Assembly: GCA_030686995.1 (NCBI GenBank)
Contig: CM060697.1
Span: 100,640,147-100,704,146 of the forward strand
DNA from: Artemisia argyi
Taxonomy: Eukaryota > Streptophyta > Magnoliopsida > Asterales > Asteraceae
Direction of reading: 5' to 3'
Length of the DNA: 64,000 bases
Below are positions 14,202 to 26,800 of the stretch, in pieces. The number at the start of each line of letters is the position of its first letter. The stretch's first letter is position 1. The position numbers and the translations under genes are program-made. Under the pieces are notes generated by a model. The model was not told the origin of the DNA. It worked only from the letters and a program-made list of their open reading frames with translations, and searched no databases.

Positions 14202-16977
14202 ATGACTGACATAGATGTTCCCCAACTTGTCGACAAAAATGGTGGAAGTTATTCAGCAACTGCCCCTCGACTAGAAGTTGGCAAATTTAATAAGTGGAAA
14301 AAGCGAATGCTTTGCTACTTAACTGGGATGGAACCATATTACATTAAGTTGATTAATGATGGTCCATATGTCCCAACAACTGCCCAAGGTTTAATTAAAC
14401 CTGAAGCTCAGTGGACCCCAGATGAAAGGAGGGTGGTCAATCAAGACCAGCGCCTGAAAAGCATCATTATATCATGCCTCCCTGATGATATAATGGAATC
14501 AGTGATCAATTGTCCCACTGCCCAGCAGACATGGACTGACCTGGTTCATAGCTATGAAGGGCGTTCTGATACCAAAGAGAATAGAATCATGGACCTGAAG
14601 CTTGAATTCAATACCTTCATGGCCAAGGATTCTGAAAGTCTCTCTGAGACTTATACTCGGTATAAGACCCTCCTGAATGAGCTGACCAATGATGGTGTTA
14701 TACTGTCAAAACATGAGATCAATGTTGGTTTTGTAAACAGTCTCCCTGAGAAGTGGTTAAACTTCTCTCAGGGATTGAGAAATGCAAACCACATTCAGAA
14801 CCTTGAGCTCCCTGCCATCTATGGGAAGTTTGTCTATGAAGACAATCTTATCACCAGGAGATACCCTGGTAAAGCTCAGGAGACCAAAAAGGCCTTGAAA
14901 ATTTCACCCATATCAACTGCTTTCTATTCAAAAGGTGTTGTGCAGGATTTTCAGGATGGATCTGATGATGAGGTTGACCAAAGAACCAGTGAGGAGTACC
15001 TAAATGATCTTCAAATTGAATTTCATGAAAGGGCACTCCTTGCTAATTCAAAAAGGTTTTTTAAGAAAAACAAATTTCCTTCAAAAGCAAATGACAACAC
15101 TGAATGCTTTAAATGTGGCAAAATGGGCCATTTTGCTAAAGATTGTTTTTCAAAAACAACCTCAGAACCATCCTTCAAATTTTCAGGAAATAACTCTTTT
15201 TCAGGCCCCAGCAAATTTCAACCAAAAATGCTTCAGTCTAGTCAAAGATTTGAAAAAGTCCCTCAAATTGACTTTGAAGCCAAGTACAGAAAGGCAAAAG
15301 CTAAACTTGCCCTACTTGAATCATCCTCAACAGTCTCTCAGCCTCCTCAGGCTCCAAAGCCTTCTCAAGCCAAGAACAAAGGGCTTGTTGCTGAAACATA
15401 TGACTGGGATGAGGTTGAAGTGTCCTCTGATGATGATGAAGTTCACATCAGTGCCCTGATGGTTCTGTCAGATGACAACAAACTTGCTGTGGGGAAGAGT
15501 CATGCAAGAAATGGTGAATGGGTTAACATCACTATGAGGAAGGTAAATCTTTTACTTTCTATGGATGATAATGATGATTGGAAATCTTACTTAGATTATA
15601 TTAATGTTGATCTTAAGTATGTTGAAGAGCAAAGACTTAATTTGTTTTCAAAATTTAACAAACTGAGTTTTGAATTAAATCATTGTAGAGATGAATTACT
15701 TGCTTTAAAGTTTAAAACAAGCCAAGCTTAAAAGTGTTACACTTCAAATTCAAAACTCTGAACTTGTAAAACAAAATCAAGCTCTTCAGGAAGAACTTAA
15801 GAAAGAAAAGGAAATTATTTGGAAATGGACTCAGAAAAACCCCAAACTTTATGAAACACTGAGTCTCACACCCAGCCCCAAAAAGGCTGGTCTGGGTGAT
15901 GATCAACTCACTGAAGTTTCTGGGGAGAGTAGCCATTCTACAACTTTTCTATTAACCAACATACTCTCTAGCAAAGAACTTGCTCCCAAACCCAGTGATT
16001 GGATTGAAAGAAACAATCCTGATAGTAAAATGCCAAATTTTAATACTGGAAGAATTCTGGAGCCTGAAAGTCAGGTTATCAAGGAGCTGCTAGGAGTCAC
16101 TGATGAACTTAGTCCTACTGAGTCCATCACTGAGTCTAAGTCTGATTCACCACTCCCTCCAGTGAAACAACTTCAGGGAGCGGAACCCAATTCTGACCTT
16201 GCACCATTAGTCTATCAACCACATTCTCCCAAATAGAAATCAGGGTTAGGAAAGACTATTATGAAAAGACCTATTCCTGCACCCACTGAACACCAAAAAC
16301 CTTCAGTACCCACTGAAGTAAAGCATGAAAGCACTGATTCAAAAGTTGATCAGCTTACTGAACTTGTTAGGATGCTGAGTGAGAAAATCGAGTCTACTGA
16401 GAAAAACTCTGACTCAAAATCTACAAAGCCCTCAGTATCCTCAGGTTCTTCCAGCCCTAAAACAACACCCAGACCCTCAGGGAGATGTGAACTGTGCAAT
16501 TATCCAAATCACTGCACTGATAAATGCTACAGAGTCCTATTTTGTATGATATACAAACAAGAGGACCACAGAACTTGTGATCACATCCCCCAAACTGCTT
16601 CTTTAAAAGCAAGGGGTCTATACAAAAACCAAGGCTATCAGTATGCCACACCTTCCAAACAAAGACTGAAGGCTAAGCCTTTCTCACCATGTCCTCACTG
16701 TGGTTGCAATGATCATCTTCCTGATGATTGTATGATGAAAGATTGATGTGACATCTGTGGAGATCCCTCCCATGAAACCAGGGGACATGACAAAGTTATT
16801 CAGTCCAGAAGGAAAAACCAGACCAACACTTCTCAGTCACCTGAGGCATCAACCTCCACAAAATGTAAAACATGTGGAAGCTCAGGTCACACAACTTTAG
16901 ACCATGATTCACTAACTGAGTTCAAAAAGTCCCTGAGGACCAAGCCCACTAGAAAGTGGGTCAACAAGAAAAACTAA
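14202..16977 (+). pseudogene. gag: Element A gag (capsid/nucleocapsid), broken
   Basis: The frame starts at ATG 14202. The first 509 codons hold a UBN2/DUF4219-type copia capsid region and a CX2CX4HX4C knuckle at 15105-15146. At about 15720 the coding continues in another frame (indel), through a Gln/Lys-rich helical stretch and Ser/Pro-rich linker. It then crosses a TAG at 16234-16236 and reaches five more knuckle-like motifs at 16486, 16543, 16690, 16747 and 16864. The motif at 16543 has Tyr for its second Cys. Further stops lie at 16744 (TGA) and 16975 (TAA). The product would package element RNA into cytoplasmic particles. The breaks make this copy non-functional. Confidence 0.85.
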
Positions 16978-19900
16978 CCCAGTTTACTGTTTGTGCATAA
17001 ACACATCAAGGATCCTACTTGGCATCTAGACAGTGGATGCTCCAGAAGCATGACTGGTGTGAAAAGTTTTCTGCACAAATATGTGGAAGAACCAGGACCC
17101 AAAGTAGTATTTGGTGATAACTCATCAGCTCCCACTGAAGGTTATGGTTCAGTAAACTGCAATGGTATAGTTTTTACAAGAATGGCTTATGTTAATGGTC
17201 TCAAGTACAACCTGATAAGTGTTTCCCAACTATGTGATGCCAAATATATAGTTCAGTTTGATGACAAGAGAGGGACCATCTTTAATGCCAATAAGGAAGT
17301 TGTGTTGATTGCCCCTAGAAGGGATGATGTATATGTCCTTGACATGTCATCCCTGACTCAGAATGGGACTTGTCTATTCTCAAAGGCAAGTGAGACAATC
17401 AACTGGCTATGGCATAGGAGACTCTCTCATCTAAACTTCAAGAACATCAACAACCTGGCCAAACAGAACAAAGTTCTGGGCCTTCCATCCCTGGTGTATA
17501 CCAAAGACAAGCCTTGTTCTGCTTGTGAAAAAGGAAAACACCATAAGGCATCATTCAAAACCAAACAAACCTTTTCCATCAAAAGCTGCCTACATCTTCT
17601 TCATATGGACCTTTTTGGACCTGTCAGTCCAATGTCCATTCACCATGAGAAGTATACTCTGGTCATTGTGGATGAATACTCAAGATATACTTGGGTTTAC
17701 TTCCTGACCAAGAAGAGTCAGGCAGCTGAAATCATCATGTCATTTGTCAGGAACATTGAAAATCAAAATGATGTCAAAGTTAAACAGATCAGGACTGACA
17801 ATGGCACTGAATTCAAAAACCAAGACCTTGAGTGTTTTTGTGATGCGAAAGGAATTTCTCAAAATTTCACTTCTCCCTATACTCCTGAACAAAATGGAGT
17901 AGCTGAAAGGAGAAATAGAACACTCATTGAGGCAGCAAGAACAACGTTGAATGGCTCAGTCTTCTCAAAACATTTTTGGACTGAGGCAGTTAAAACAGCC
18001 TGCTACACTCAAAATAGGTCAATCATTGTGAAAAGGCATAACAAGACTCCTTATGAAATATTCAAAGGAAGGATTCCTGACATCAGCTACTTTCATGTAT
18101 TTGGGTGTCCTGTGTTTATACATAATCACAAGGATCACTTGGGTAAATTTGATGCCAGAGCTTATGATGGATACTTCCTGGGATATTCCCTGGTTTCTAA
18201 AGCCTTCAGGGTGTTCAACACAAGGAGACAACAAACTGAGGAAACTTATCACATTACTGTTGATGAGAGCACTGAATCCATCAGGTTCTCAAATTCCTCA
18301 GTAGAAGAAATTGGTATTGATGACTCATCAAGATATCCTCCTGATGAGTATCATCCTGAGAACAATCCCTCAACCCAATACCAAGCTGATGCTGATGTCT
18401 CCTATTACATCATCCCTCACAACCTACCCCAACCACCTATCAGTGAGTTCATTGAAACTCAGCCTGTCTCAAATGAGACTGACACCACTGAACAAATTGT
18501 TCAGGAACCCTCAGAACAAATTGTTCCTACAGTAGTCACTGAAGCACATATTGATGAGTTACCTCATGTTCCTGAGTCTGAACCTAATCAGGCTCCTACA
18601 AGCTCAAATTCCTATCCCAAACCTCAGGATAGCTGGACTAGATCCAAAATCATTGAGCTTGTGAACATCATTGGTGAACCCACTGAAGGCATGCTCACAA
18701 GAAGCAAGGCTTCTAAACACAAGGCTGCCACTGCCAATATATGTCTTTATGCTGACTATCTCTCAGAGATTGAACCTAAAAATGTCAAAGAAGCCCTGAC
18801 TTATGAAAGTTGGGTTCAGGCCATGAGAGATGAATTGGAACAATTTGACAGAAATGATGTCATGACCCTTGTTGAATGCCCCAGGGTGTTTTAATCATTG
18901 GTATGAAATGGGTCTTTAAAAACAAGACCGATGAGAATGGCACAGTCATCAAAAACAAAGCAAGACTGGTTGCCAAAGGATATAATCAACAGGAAGGTAT
19001 AGACTATGAGGAAACCTTTGCACCAGTTGCTAGAATGGAAGCCATCAGGATCTTCCTTGCTTATGCAACTTACATGAACTTTAAAGTTTACCAAATGGAT
19101 GTTAAAAGTGCATTCCTGAATGGTAACATCAAAGAAGATGTTTATGTGCAACAGCCTCCTGGTTTCGAAAGTAGTGAATACCCTAACCATGTCTACAAGC
19201 TTAACAAAGCCCTTTATGGACTGAAACAAGCACCCAGGGCATGGTATGAAACTCTTTCAGCCTTCCTGATCCAAAACAAGTTTGTCAGAGGAAGAATTGA
19301 CAACACACTATTCATCTACAGAACAAAGGATGATGTCATTCTTGTCCAAGTATATGTTGATGACATCATCTTTGGCTCAACAAGTTACAAACTTTGCAAA
19401 CAGTTTGAGAAACTGATGACCACAAAGTTTGAAATGAGCATGATGGGTGAACTCACATACTTTCTTGGACTCCAAATTAAACAAACTGAAAAAGGAATAT
19501 CCATTTGCCAAGAAAAATACCTCAAGAACCTACTGAAGAAGTATGAGCTCACTGACTGCTCTTCAGTAAAAACTCCTATGGTTCCTCCAAACAACCTTGG
19601 CCCTGATCTCACTGGAAAATCAGTGAATCAAACCCAATATAGAGGAATGATTGGCTCCCTGATGTACTTACTTGCCTCAAGGCCTGATATCCAATTCTCA
19701 GTCTGCCTGTGTGCCAGATACCAGGCTGACCCTAAAGAATCACATCTCACTGCTGTCAAGAGAATCATCAGGTACCTGAAGGATACTCCAAACCTTGGTT
19801 TGTATTACCCAAAATGTTCAGGATTTGATCTCAAAGGGTACACTGACTCTAACTATGCAGGATGTAACATGGATAGGAAAAGTACTTCAGGATCCTGCCA

Positions 19901-20306
19901 ATTTCTTGGTGGTAAACTTGTGTGTTGGAGTACAAAGAAACAACAGTCAGTGGCCATGTCCTCAGCTGAAGCTGAATATATGGCTGCTGCAGGATGTTGT
20001 GCAAATGTACTATGGATGAAGAGCCAACTGAGTGACTATGGCATTCAGTATAAGATGGTACCTATCTTTTGTGATAATACAAGTGCCATAGCCATCTCAA
20101 ACAATCCAGTACTTCATCAAAGAACCAAACACATTGACATCAGATACCACTTCATCAGGGACCACATCACTAATGGAGAAATTGAACTACATTTCATCCC
20201 CACTGAATATCAGCTAGCTGATATCTTCACAAAACCTCTGGATGAACCCACTTTCACAAGATTGAAAGCTGAATTGGGCATGTTGGACATAGAATCAGGA
20301 AACTGA
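16978..20306 (+). pseudogene. pol: Element A pol: protease, integrase, RT, RNase H; one frameshift
   Basis: The frame continues from gag. The protease has DSG in WHLDSGCSRSMTG (near 17020-17060). Next come the GAG-pre-integrase zinc site (HRRLSH...CSAC) and the integrase core with its triad in HMDLFGP, RTDNGTEF and NGVAERRNR. A one-base loss near 18876-18894 moves the frame, and the RT resumes at [13 protein letters not shown]. The RT has YVDD (IIFGST follows), and RNase H has [22 protein letters not shown] and FCDNTSAIA. The stop is at 20304-20306. Apart from the frameshift and the upstream stops, catalytic residues are retained. The DSGCSR...TG protease box and the RT wording are typical of Sireviruses. 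Confidence 0.9.
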
Positions 20307-20454
20307 TCAAAAGTGTTCCAACCTGATGTATATTCTCTAGGTCCCTGATCACACCCTTCCTGAAAACTTTTTTTTGAATGATAATTCATTCAGGGGGCTC
20401 AGGATGAAAAATGGCATTGAATACCCTAACTAAATGCTCTAAGTACTTAGTTAG
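20307..20454 (+). other. A's pol-env spacer, left part
   Basis: Non-coding spacer after the pol stop, interrupted by element B. It contains the purine-rich run CAGGGGGCTCAGG near 20391. It ends in GTTAG (20450-20454), one copy of B's target duplication. Confidence 0.7.
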
Positions 20455-20660
20455 TGATGAGGCGAAAAATGATATGTTTTTAGGGGGTCATTTAAGCCCG
20501 AATTCGAATTTATTTGATCAAATATTGCCCTAAATCGTTCCTTTTGTGATTTTAGGTACTTTGGGAGTGAAATCTGGAAAAGGAAGCAATTCGGACGTTT
20601 TTGGAGCATAAAAGTGAAGAAAACGCCAAAGTCTTAATTTTTCATGCTGGGAACAGTAGG

Positions 20661-20879
20661 TGACGGCGTCAAGAGTAACTCTCTGACGGCGTCAAGAGCA
20701 AAATTCCATGACGACCCAGTACAGATTTGACGGCGTCACGAAGGAAGGGCGTCAAGAGTAAAAGTCATGACGGCCTGGAAATGATTAAGTATTGACGGCG
20801 TCAAATGTAGATCAAGGCAGTCCGAGAAGAGTTTTGGCGGCGAGGTGACGGCGTCACAATGTTGGTCTTGACGCCGTCA
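20661..20879 (+). promoter_or_regulatory. Array of TGACGGCGTCA palindromes in B's U3
   Basis: Six copies of TGACG(G/C)CGTCA start at 20661, 20684, 20728, 20793, 20846 and 20869, with half-sites between them (near 20709, 20750 and 20768). The array ends about 12 bases before the TATA box. TGACG is the core bound by plant TGA-class bZIP factors (as-1-like), so an enhancer role is plausible. Function is inferred. Confidence 0.7.
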
Positions 20880-20891
20880 GACCCCTTTTCC

Positions 20892-20899
20892 TATATATA
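20892..20899 (+). promoter_or_regulatory. TATA box of B's LTR
   Basis: TATATATA-type motif (CTATATATAG at 20891-20900) directly after the palindrome array and about 970 bases before the LTR end. It is conserved in the 3' LTR. Confidence 0.7.
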
Positions 20900-21867
20900 G
20901 TTTTCTAATTTTCACATTAAAAAAGAGAAGTTTTGGAGAAACCCTAAGTACGATTTTGGTGCGAATTTTACAGGTTTTTCAAGGGTTCTAAACCCTTGAT
21001 ACCTTTCATGTGTAATTGAGATAAGTGTTCTTTTAATTCAATCAATATGTCTATGTGTTGGTTGTCTATATCTTGTTCTTGTCTTAATTCCATCATGCTA
21101 GGCTAGATCTATCTTGTGTTTACTTGGATCTAATGAAACCTAGATGTTAATTATGTGTTGATTACTTGTTTATACTTGTCTTGGATGAATGATTTATATG
21201 TTAGGCTTAAGAAAGCTGGCAGATCTCCAATTGGTAACATGCTTGAACGTCTTAAGAAACATGAACCGACGCGCACTAGGTCTATATTGGTTGTATTTAA
21301 TGCATGAGCCACTGTTTACAATCCCTATAGTTGTGCTGGGCATGGTGTAGGAGGAGATAAGAGCTCATAGAATTGGGGAGTTAAGTGTGCCACCCCATGA
21401 ATGGTATTAAGGAATACGATCCGTCATCCATGCAATTATAACAAGTAATTAACGTGTGAAAGATGTCTAGGGAGTAGTGAAATCTAAGTAAACACATTTT
21501 CTCCACTTATTGCTCACAACTTTAGTATAATTTAGTTTATTTTCATTTCTAGTATTTTATTTTGATTGCATCTTTAGTATTGGGTTAGTTGATTAGCAAC
21601 TAATTCCGCCCAAATCCTTCAAACCCGAGATTTTTACTTGCTTTCTAAAAAATATAAAAATACAAAAATAATCATCCCTCACCTTTAGAACTAGTATTTA
21701 GGCTTTCTAATCCTAGCGACACTATTCCTAAGCTGAACAATCAATCCCCCGGTACTTGTCACTATACTATACTACAACGATCAGGTACACTGCCTGGTGG
21801 GGGTTGTAAGCTTCTCAAGATCCCTTGAGAGGTAAAACCTGGTGCAATTCCCACGTCATCAAGTTTT

Positions 21868-21886
21868 TGGCGCCGCAGCCCGGGGA
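21868..21886 (+). promoter_or_regulatory. Primer-binding site of element B
   Basis: TGGCGCCGCAGCCCGGGGA, six bases after the LTR, is close to the TGGCGCC... sites complementary to the 3' end of tRNA-Asp used by Athila/Tat gypsy elements. It differs from the usual form in the middle. Confidence 0.75.
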
Positions 21887-22025
21887 ATAGTTATTGTCTA
21901 GGTTAGAATTTCTTTTTATTAGGTCTACTTGCTAGATTCCTTTCTAGTAAGATTTTATTTTTATTTTTAGGTTTTCTTTAGTCTATCTTATTTCTTTGTG
22001 CCTTTGTTCGTAACCACCCGACATC

Positions 22026-24296
22026 ATGGACAACGGGAACATCTTTGAACCCGTCATCCCACCACAACAAAACCCACCATTAGAACCCCTTAGGCCCCGA
22101 ACCTTAGGAGAGTATTCCCGACCTAGCTACCAAGGCTACCGAAACACCATTGAGCTCACCGGAGCCAATGTGACCCCCTTGCGATCCGACACCATCCGGT
22201 TGGTGCAAAGCGGATGTGCATTCCATGGACTTCGTTCCGAAGATCCAAACCAACATCTTAAGGACTTCCTCAAAATCGTAGATTCCATAGACCTAGATGT
22301 TGCAACTAGAGAGACAACCCGATTACGCCTATTCCAATTCTCTCTACGGGATCAAGCTAGTCAATGGCTTGAGCGTTTACCCGCGGGATCCATTACCACA
22401 TGGGATAACCTCACCAATCGCTTCCTTACTCAATTCTTCCCACCGGGGAAGACTGCAATGCTTAGAAATGACATTCTGATGTTTGATCAACAGCAGGGTG
22501 AAACTTTCTACGAAGCTTGGGCCCATTTTAAGGATCTCCTCCATAAGGTCCCTCATCATGGTATAAACCGTTGGTTATTAGTCCAGATTTTCTACGACCA
22601 TGTTGACTATCACACTAAGCGCACAATTGATAGGGCCGCGGGAGGTAAACTGCGTGATAAGAATGCCGAGGAGTCTTGGGCAGTTATCGAGGAGCTCGCC
22701 ACTGATAATCAGGAGATGTAGGAGTTTAATCATACAGTAAAAGCGGCTATCAATGCAGTCTCAACATCTGGAGGGACCACCGAAATCCCCGATGAACTCC
22801 TATGCAAACTCGAGGCAAAAGTTGACTATTTTGAGGAAAGGCAAAGGAGGCCTTTAAGTCCTAGACGAGCTACTGTCAATTCTGTCTCAAAACCAACTTC
22901 GGCACCATTATCTGAGTCGCCTTCTAGAGAAAATGTCGAGACTCTTCAGAACTATACCCCACCTTGTTCCCCTCCCAAGGAACTTAGCTCGGAGTTTGAA
23001 GCTAGGATGAGAGAATATATGGCAACTCACTCAGATCGGCTTGCTAGATTCGAGGAAGCAGTTTATAAGCAAAAAGAGGAGATGCAGGAGAAAATGAATG
23101 AGATGATGAGTCTATTAGAGGAGTATGCCAACCAGAGAACCCCCGAAAGAATACTACTAAGGAAAGAAAGCGCCACTCCCACCACCCAATTTGTTAACTC
23201 CATCACCATTGTCTAAAAGGATAACGAGAAGGTAGAAACTCCTGCTAAACAGACCTTAGAAAAACCACCAGAATCCCAACCTTTGAGTTACTACCTGAAA
23301 CATGATATAAACAAAAACACCATAACAAATTGGATTAAGGGTGATGGGCGTAACCAACCCTCCAGACTGGTTTTTGAGAAAGAGGAAGAAGTGAAAGATG
23401 AGTATGATACGCTTCCTGGAGGATCAGTATTTGAGAGGCTATTGGTACAAAAAGTGGCTACTAAGCAGATAGCATGTGGGAACTTTGAGATACCAACGAG
23501 CATCGGGGACTTGAAACATCTTAGTGCTTTCGCCGACCAAGGATCGGAAGTAAATCTTATGCCCCTAACTATTTACATCCAACTAACGTCAAAAATGCCA
23601 GCCCCTACTCGTGTTAGGTTATCTCTCGTTGGACACTCGTACGTATACCCCCTAGGAATCGCAGAAGATGTATTAGTTAATGTCGCAGGATTCATGTACC
23701 CCGTTGATTTTATGATCATCGATGATAAAGGGGATGGATGCATGCCAATAATCCTTGGGGCACCATTCCTCGCCACCGCTAGGGCTGTCATTAAGTATGA
23801 AGGTAGGAAGATTGAGCTTAAATCTGGAAAAAGAAAGATTAGCTTCCCCATGACCCCGCGAAGTGGGCATGAGAGTTTGAGTTGGAGAAAGATCAAAAAC
23901 AACATTGGCACGACACCCATTCGTGTTCAGAATAAAATTCTTGCATGGGAGGCAAGAATCAAAAGCTATAAGAAAGCCAAAAATGAAAGAAGAAAAATCA
24001 ATAAGGTTCAGGTCGAATTCGAACATACTCGACCTGCAAAAAATCATATACCATTTGAGGAAGGGAACTTGGTACTCTTGAGACACTCGGAAACAACAAT
24101 ACCACCCGATAAACCAAGTCCTTGGTGGTATGGGCCATTCACAATCGAAGGTGTGAGCCAAGATGGGGTAGCTAACTTGAGAAGTAAAGTAGGTGGAATG
24201 GTAATTGCGAGTATCGACAGATTGAGGCACTACCACCATAACAGTAATGATCGCAACTACATGGGGTATATCATTTCAAGGGATGAGGTCACGTAG
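22026..24296 (+). pseudogene. Element B gag-protease-integrase-tail fusion frame
   Basis: One frame runs 757 codons from ATG 22026, interrupted by TAG at 22719-22721 and TAA at 23214-23216. The first part is a Retrotrans_gag domain (SLRDQASQWLERLP, FLTQFFPPGKTAMLRN). A coiled-coil-like stretch follows (near 23007-23170). The protease has its active site in ADQGSEVNLMP, where relatives usually have D-L/M-G. Directly after the protease comes a basic linker, then an integrase C-terminal-like GPY/F module (PSPWWYGPFTIEGV). RT, RNase H and the integrase catalytic core are missing, so the fusion marks an internal deletion that kept the frame. Confidence 0.8.
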
Positions 24297-26144
24297 TAAC
24301 CCATGACCTTGAGTCTAGCTACAACACTCGTAAATAAAGAAAAGCGCTTCTTGGGAGGCAACCCATGTTTTGTGTGATTTTATTTGTTTGTTTGTTATTT
24401 GCTTCCGTATGCATGTTTAATTTTTATTGTTGGTAGATCATGTTTCTAAACTAAATAGTGGAAATACTTTACTTTGTTGTTTTGGCCTAGTCTTAACTCC
24501 ACCTAAAGATATTTTTGCAAAAGATAAGTGTAAGGGGAAACCCCAAATATGTTTTTAAGAAACAAACCGATCATGATTCTCCACAATATTAAATGAACAT
24601 GTGTATTCGTATTTGTTAGAGTCAAATGCTTGTATTGAGTCATAATGAAGTGTTGCAGGATTTTCCAGGAAGTAGGACCAAGTTTTTCCAGAAATTTTCC
24701 GGAAACTTAACATAAGAATTTCTGCAGGTCACTTCTGACGGCGTCAAGAGTTTACTCTTGACGGCGTCAAGTGTAAAAATCTGGAAATTTTACCGGTTTT
24801 GTTTTTCTAACGGAGTCTTATGGTTTTTGTGAATTATCAAGTTTTATAATCTCCAGGAGATCTGCAAACTTCATTCCACAAGCATTATATCTTATCTTGT
24901 TTTCTAGGATTTAGTAACTTATATAGGATGCCGCCGATTTTACACGAGGTTGTCTTGTCTATTTTATCAGGTTTTACAGGTTATGTATGACAAGAAGATG
25001 ATTTATATTCTAGAAGGGAAGCTTTGATTGTTCATTTTCTTGGAGGAAGATTTAACCTGGCCACCCTATTATCCATACCGAGCGAATCAGGGGAGTATTT
25101 GATTTCATTCTCTTTACTTTTTCACTTTTACATTCTTTACTTGAACATTGGGGACAATGTTCATCTTAAGTGTAAGGGGAGGGTAAAAAGATGATACCTT
25201 ACATATGCACTTTCGCTTGAGTTTGTTTTGTTTGATGGTAGATGTGTAATAAAACTATGAGAAATACTTGTTAGTGCAATTTTAGCGCCAAATTTAAAAT
25301 TTTTTACAACATTTAGGAGTGAAACTTTAGCCATAGCAAGCGTCTCATGGATAGGAGATTGTATGACTAGCACATAACCGTACTTTCAGAAAAATTTTCC
25401 ACCCAAATATGTGAGGTTCGCCTTTAGATTTGATAGGAAAAGCATTTATTATTAGTGCTTATGAGTGTACCGGTAGCATTTAGATTGTAGAACTTGCGTT
25501 AGTGATGCATCCCGAGACCGCTAGTGAGACTACATTCGTGTGGTAGGATTTACTACATGATAAGAGGCATTAGGATCACCCTTGTGTTAAACCCGTATCA
25601 TAATTACTTGACCATTTATGTCATATTACTTGACTAGTTAAGTCAACTAATTTTTCCCACACCCTTAGCGTTGTACTCATTTTTAGTACACGATACCCCT
25701 AGTACACCCCTCCGAGCCTATCTTTTCGTTTCTAACTTTAAGCATTTTACTTAAAGGAAGAATTTGTTACACCCCACTTAAATGTACACCCAAATTGCCT
25801 TAGCCTTCCGTGTATTCGCTCATTTTTAGTGTATTATTGTTATTTGTTAAACCCTAAGTTAACTTTCTAATTGATTACATGGTTGCTAAGTCGAGTCATA
25901 TCCTTGTACATATTGTTTTGGGACGATTGGGACTCATGGGTAAGTACTTATTGTATGGAGTAATGGGGAAGAACATCATTTATTACCCCCATATGTACGT
26001 TAATCTTAAAAGTGCTCCAAGTGTTTTGATTTTCTTAATTCGAGTCATTAGATTAGTTCATTGTAAAGTATGTAAAGATTCAAGTATAAGGGGAATATTC
26101 ATTCCCTATGATGTATTATTTTGGATGGTAGGGCAAGAGTGTAT

Positions 26145-26192
<48 letters not shown>

Positions 26193-26800
26193 GAAAAAAT
26201 CAAGAAAAAGAAAAAAATATATATATAGAAAAAGGAAAAGAGAAAAAACATACGGACTACCATCCCTTTTTATTCTATGTTCATTTTATGTTTTTGTTAT
26301 TTCTCATTTATTAGCTTAAGTCGAGTCTAGTCTTGGCTTAGCAACGCCATCTTGTACATGTAATTAACCAAGATTGTTAACTCGCCACCAGTAAGACTTC
26401 CTTTATCCAACAAAACCGTGTATTTCATATCCCTACACCTAACGTTACAACCCTTTAAAAAGACCTATTTGATAGTTTATCCTAGGTGCTTACGCCATGT
26501 GGTGGAGGTTTGATCCTTTCCCTAGCCTATGGTAATCTATTTTGCTATGACAGGTAGTGAGAGATATCTTCCATTTCCATATTGTAATTTACACTTTATT
26601 ACACCCGAGAGATGTGAGTATCTAAACACTATTTGTGAGGTGCTTGTGTATGACCTCCGTGCTTGTCTATTGGTCTTTAGTGGAACGATTATTTGTTGTA
26701 ATTACTTTTATATTAGTGTTAAATGACCCCTAACTTGTCTTTTGAGTAGAATAAAAGCGCATTTGCTTGAGGACAAGCAAATCTCAAGTGTAAGGGTATA
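24297..26800 (+). other. B's long 3' non-coding region
   Basis: It starts with CTTGGGAGGCAACCCATG near 24349, a phrase common after pol in Athila/Tat elements. AAGTGTAAGGGG-type purine-rich motifs recur at about 24526, 25168, 26080 and 26788, the last abutting the 3' LTR as the likely polypurine tract. Two TGACGGCGTCA palindromes near 24733-24760 flank a short inverted repeat. No coding region is recognised. Confidence 0.65.
26146..26190 (+). repeat. Poly(A) tract
   Basis: About 44 consecutive A residues inside B's 3' non-coding region, followed by A-rich sequence. It is not at an element end, so it is not a retroposon tail of B itself. Confidence 0.9.

Larger units (their letters stand above)
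20455..21861 (+). repeat. 5' LTR of element B
   Basis: 1,407 bp, TGATGAGGCG to CGTCATCA, repeated at 26801-28230. U3 carries an array of TGACG palindromes followed by a TATA box. Confidence 0.95.

Noticed and set aside
14851..15214. Minus-strand and alternate-frame ORFs across A's gag
   Set aside because: Shadows of the gag frame in other frames, with no domains.
23573..24239. 115- and 188-codon minus-strand frames opposite B's protease
   Set aside because: Antisense of a coding region with clear protein similarity on the plus strand; no family match.
25879..26319. 146-codon frame with a poly-Lys run
   Set aside because: It spans the poly(A) tract in B's non-coding region and has no recognised domain.
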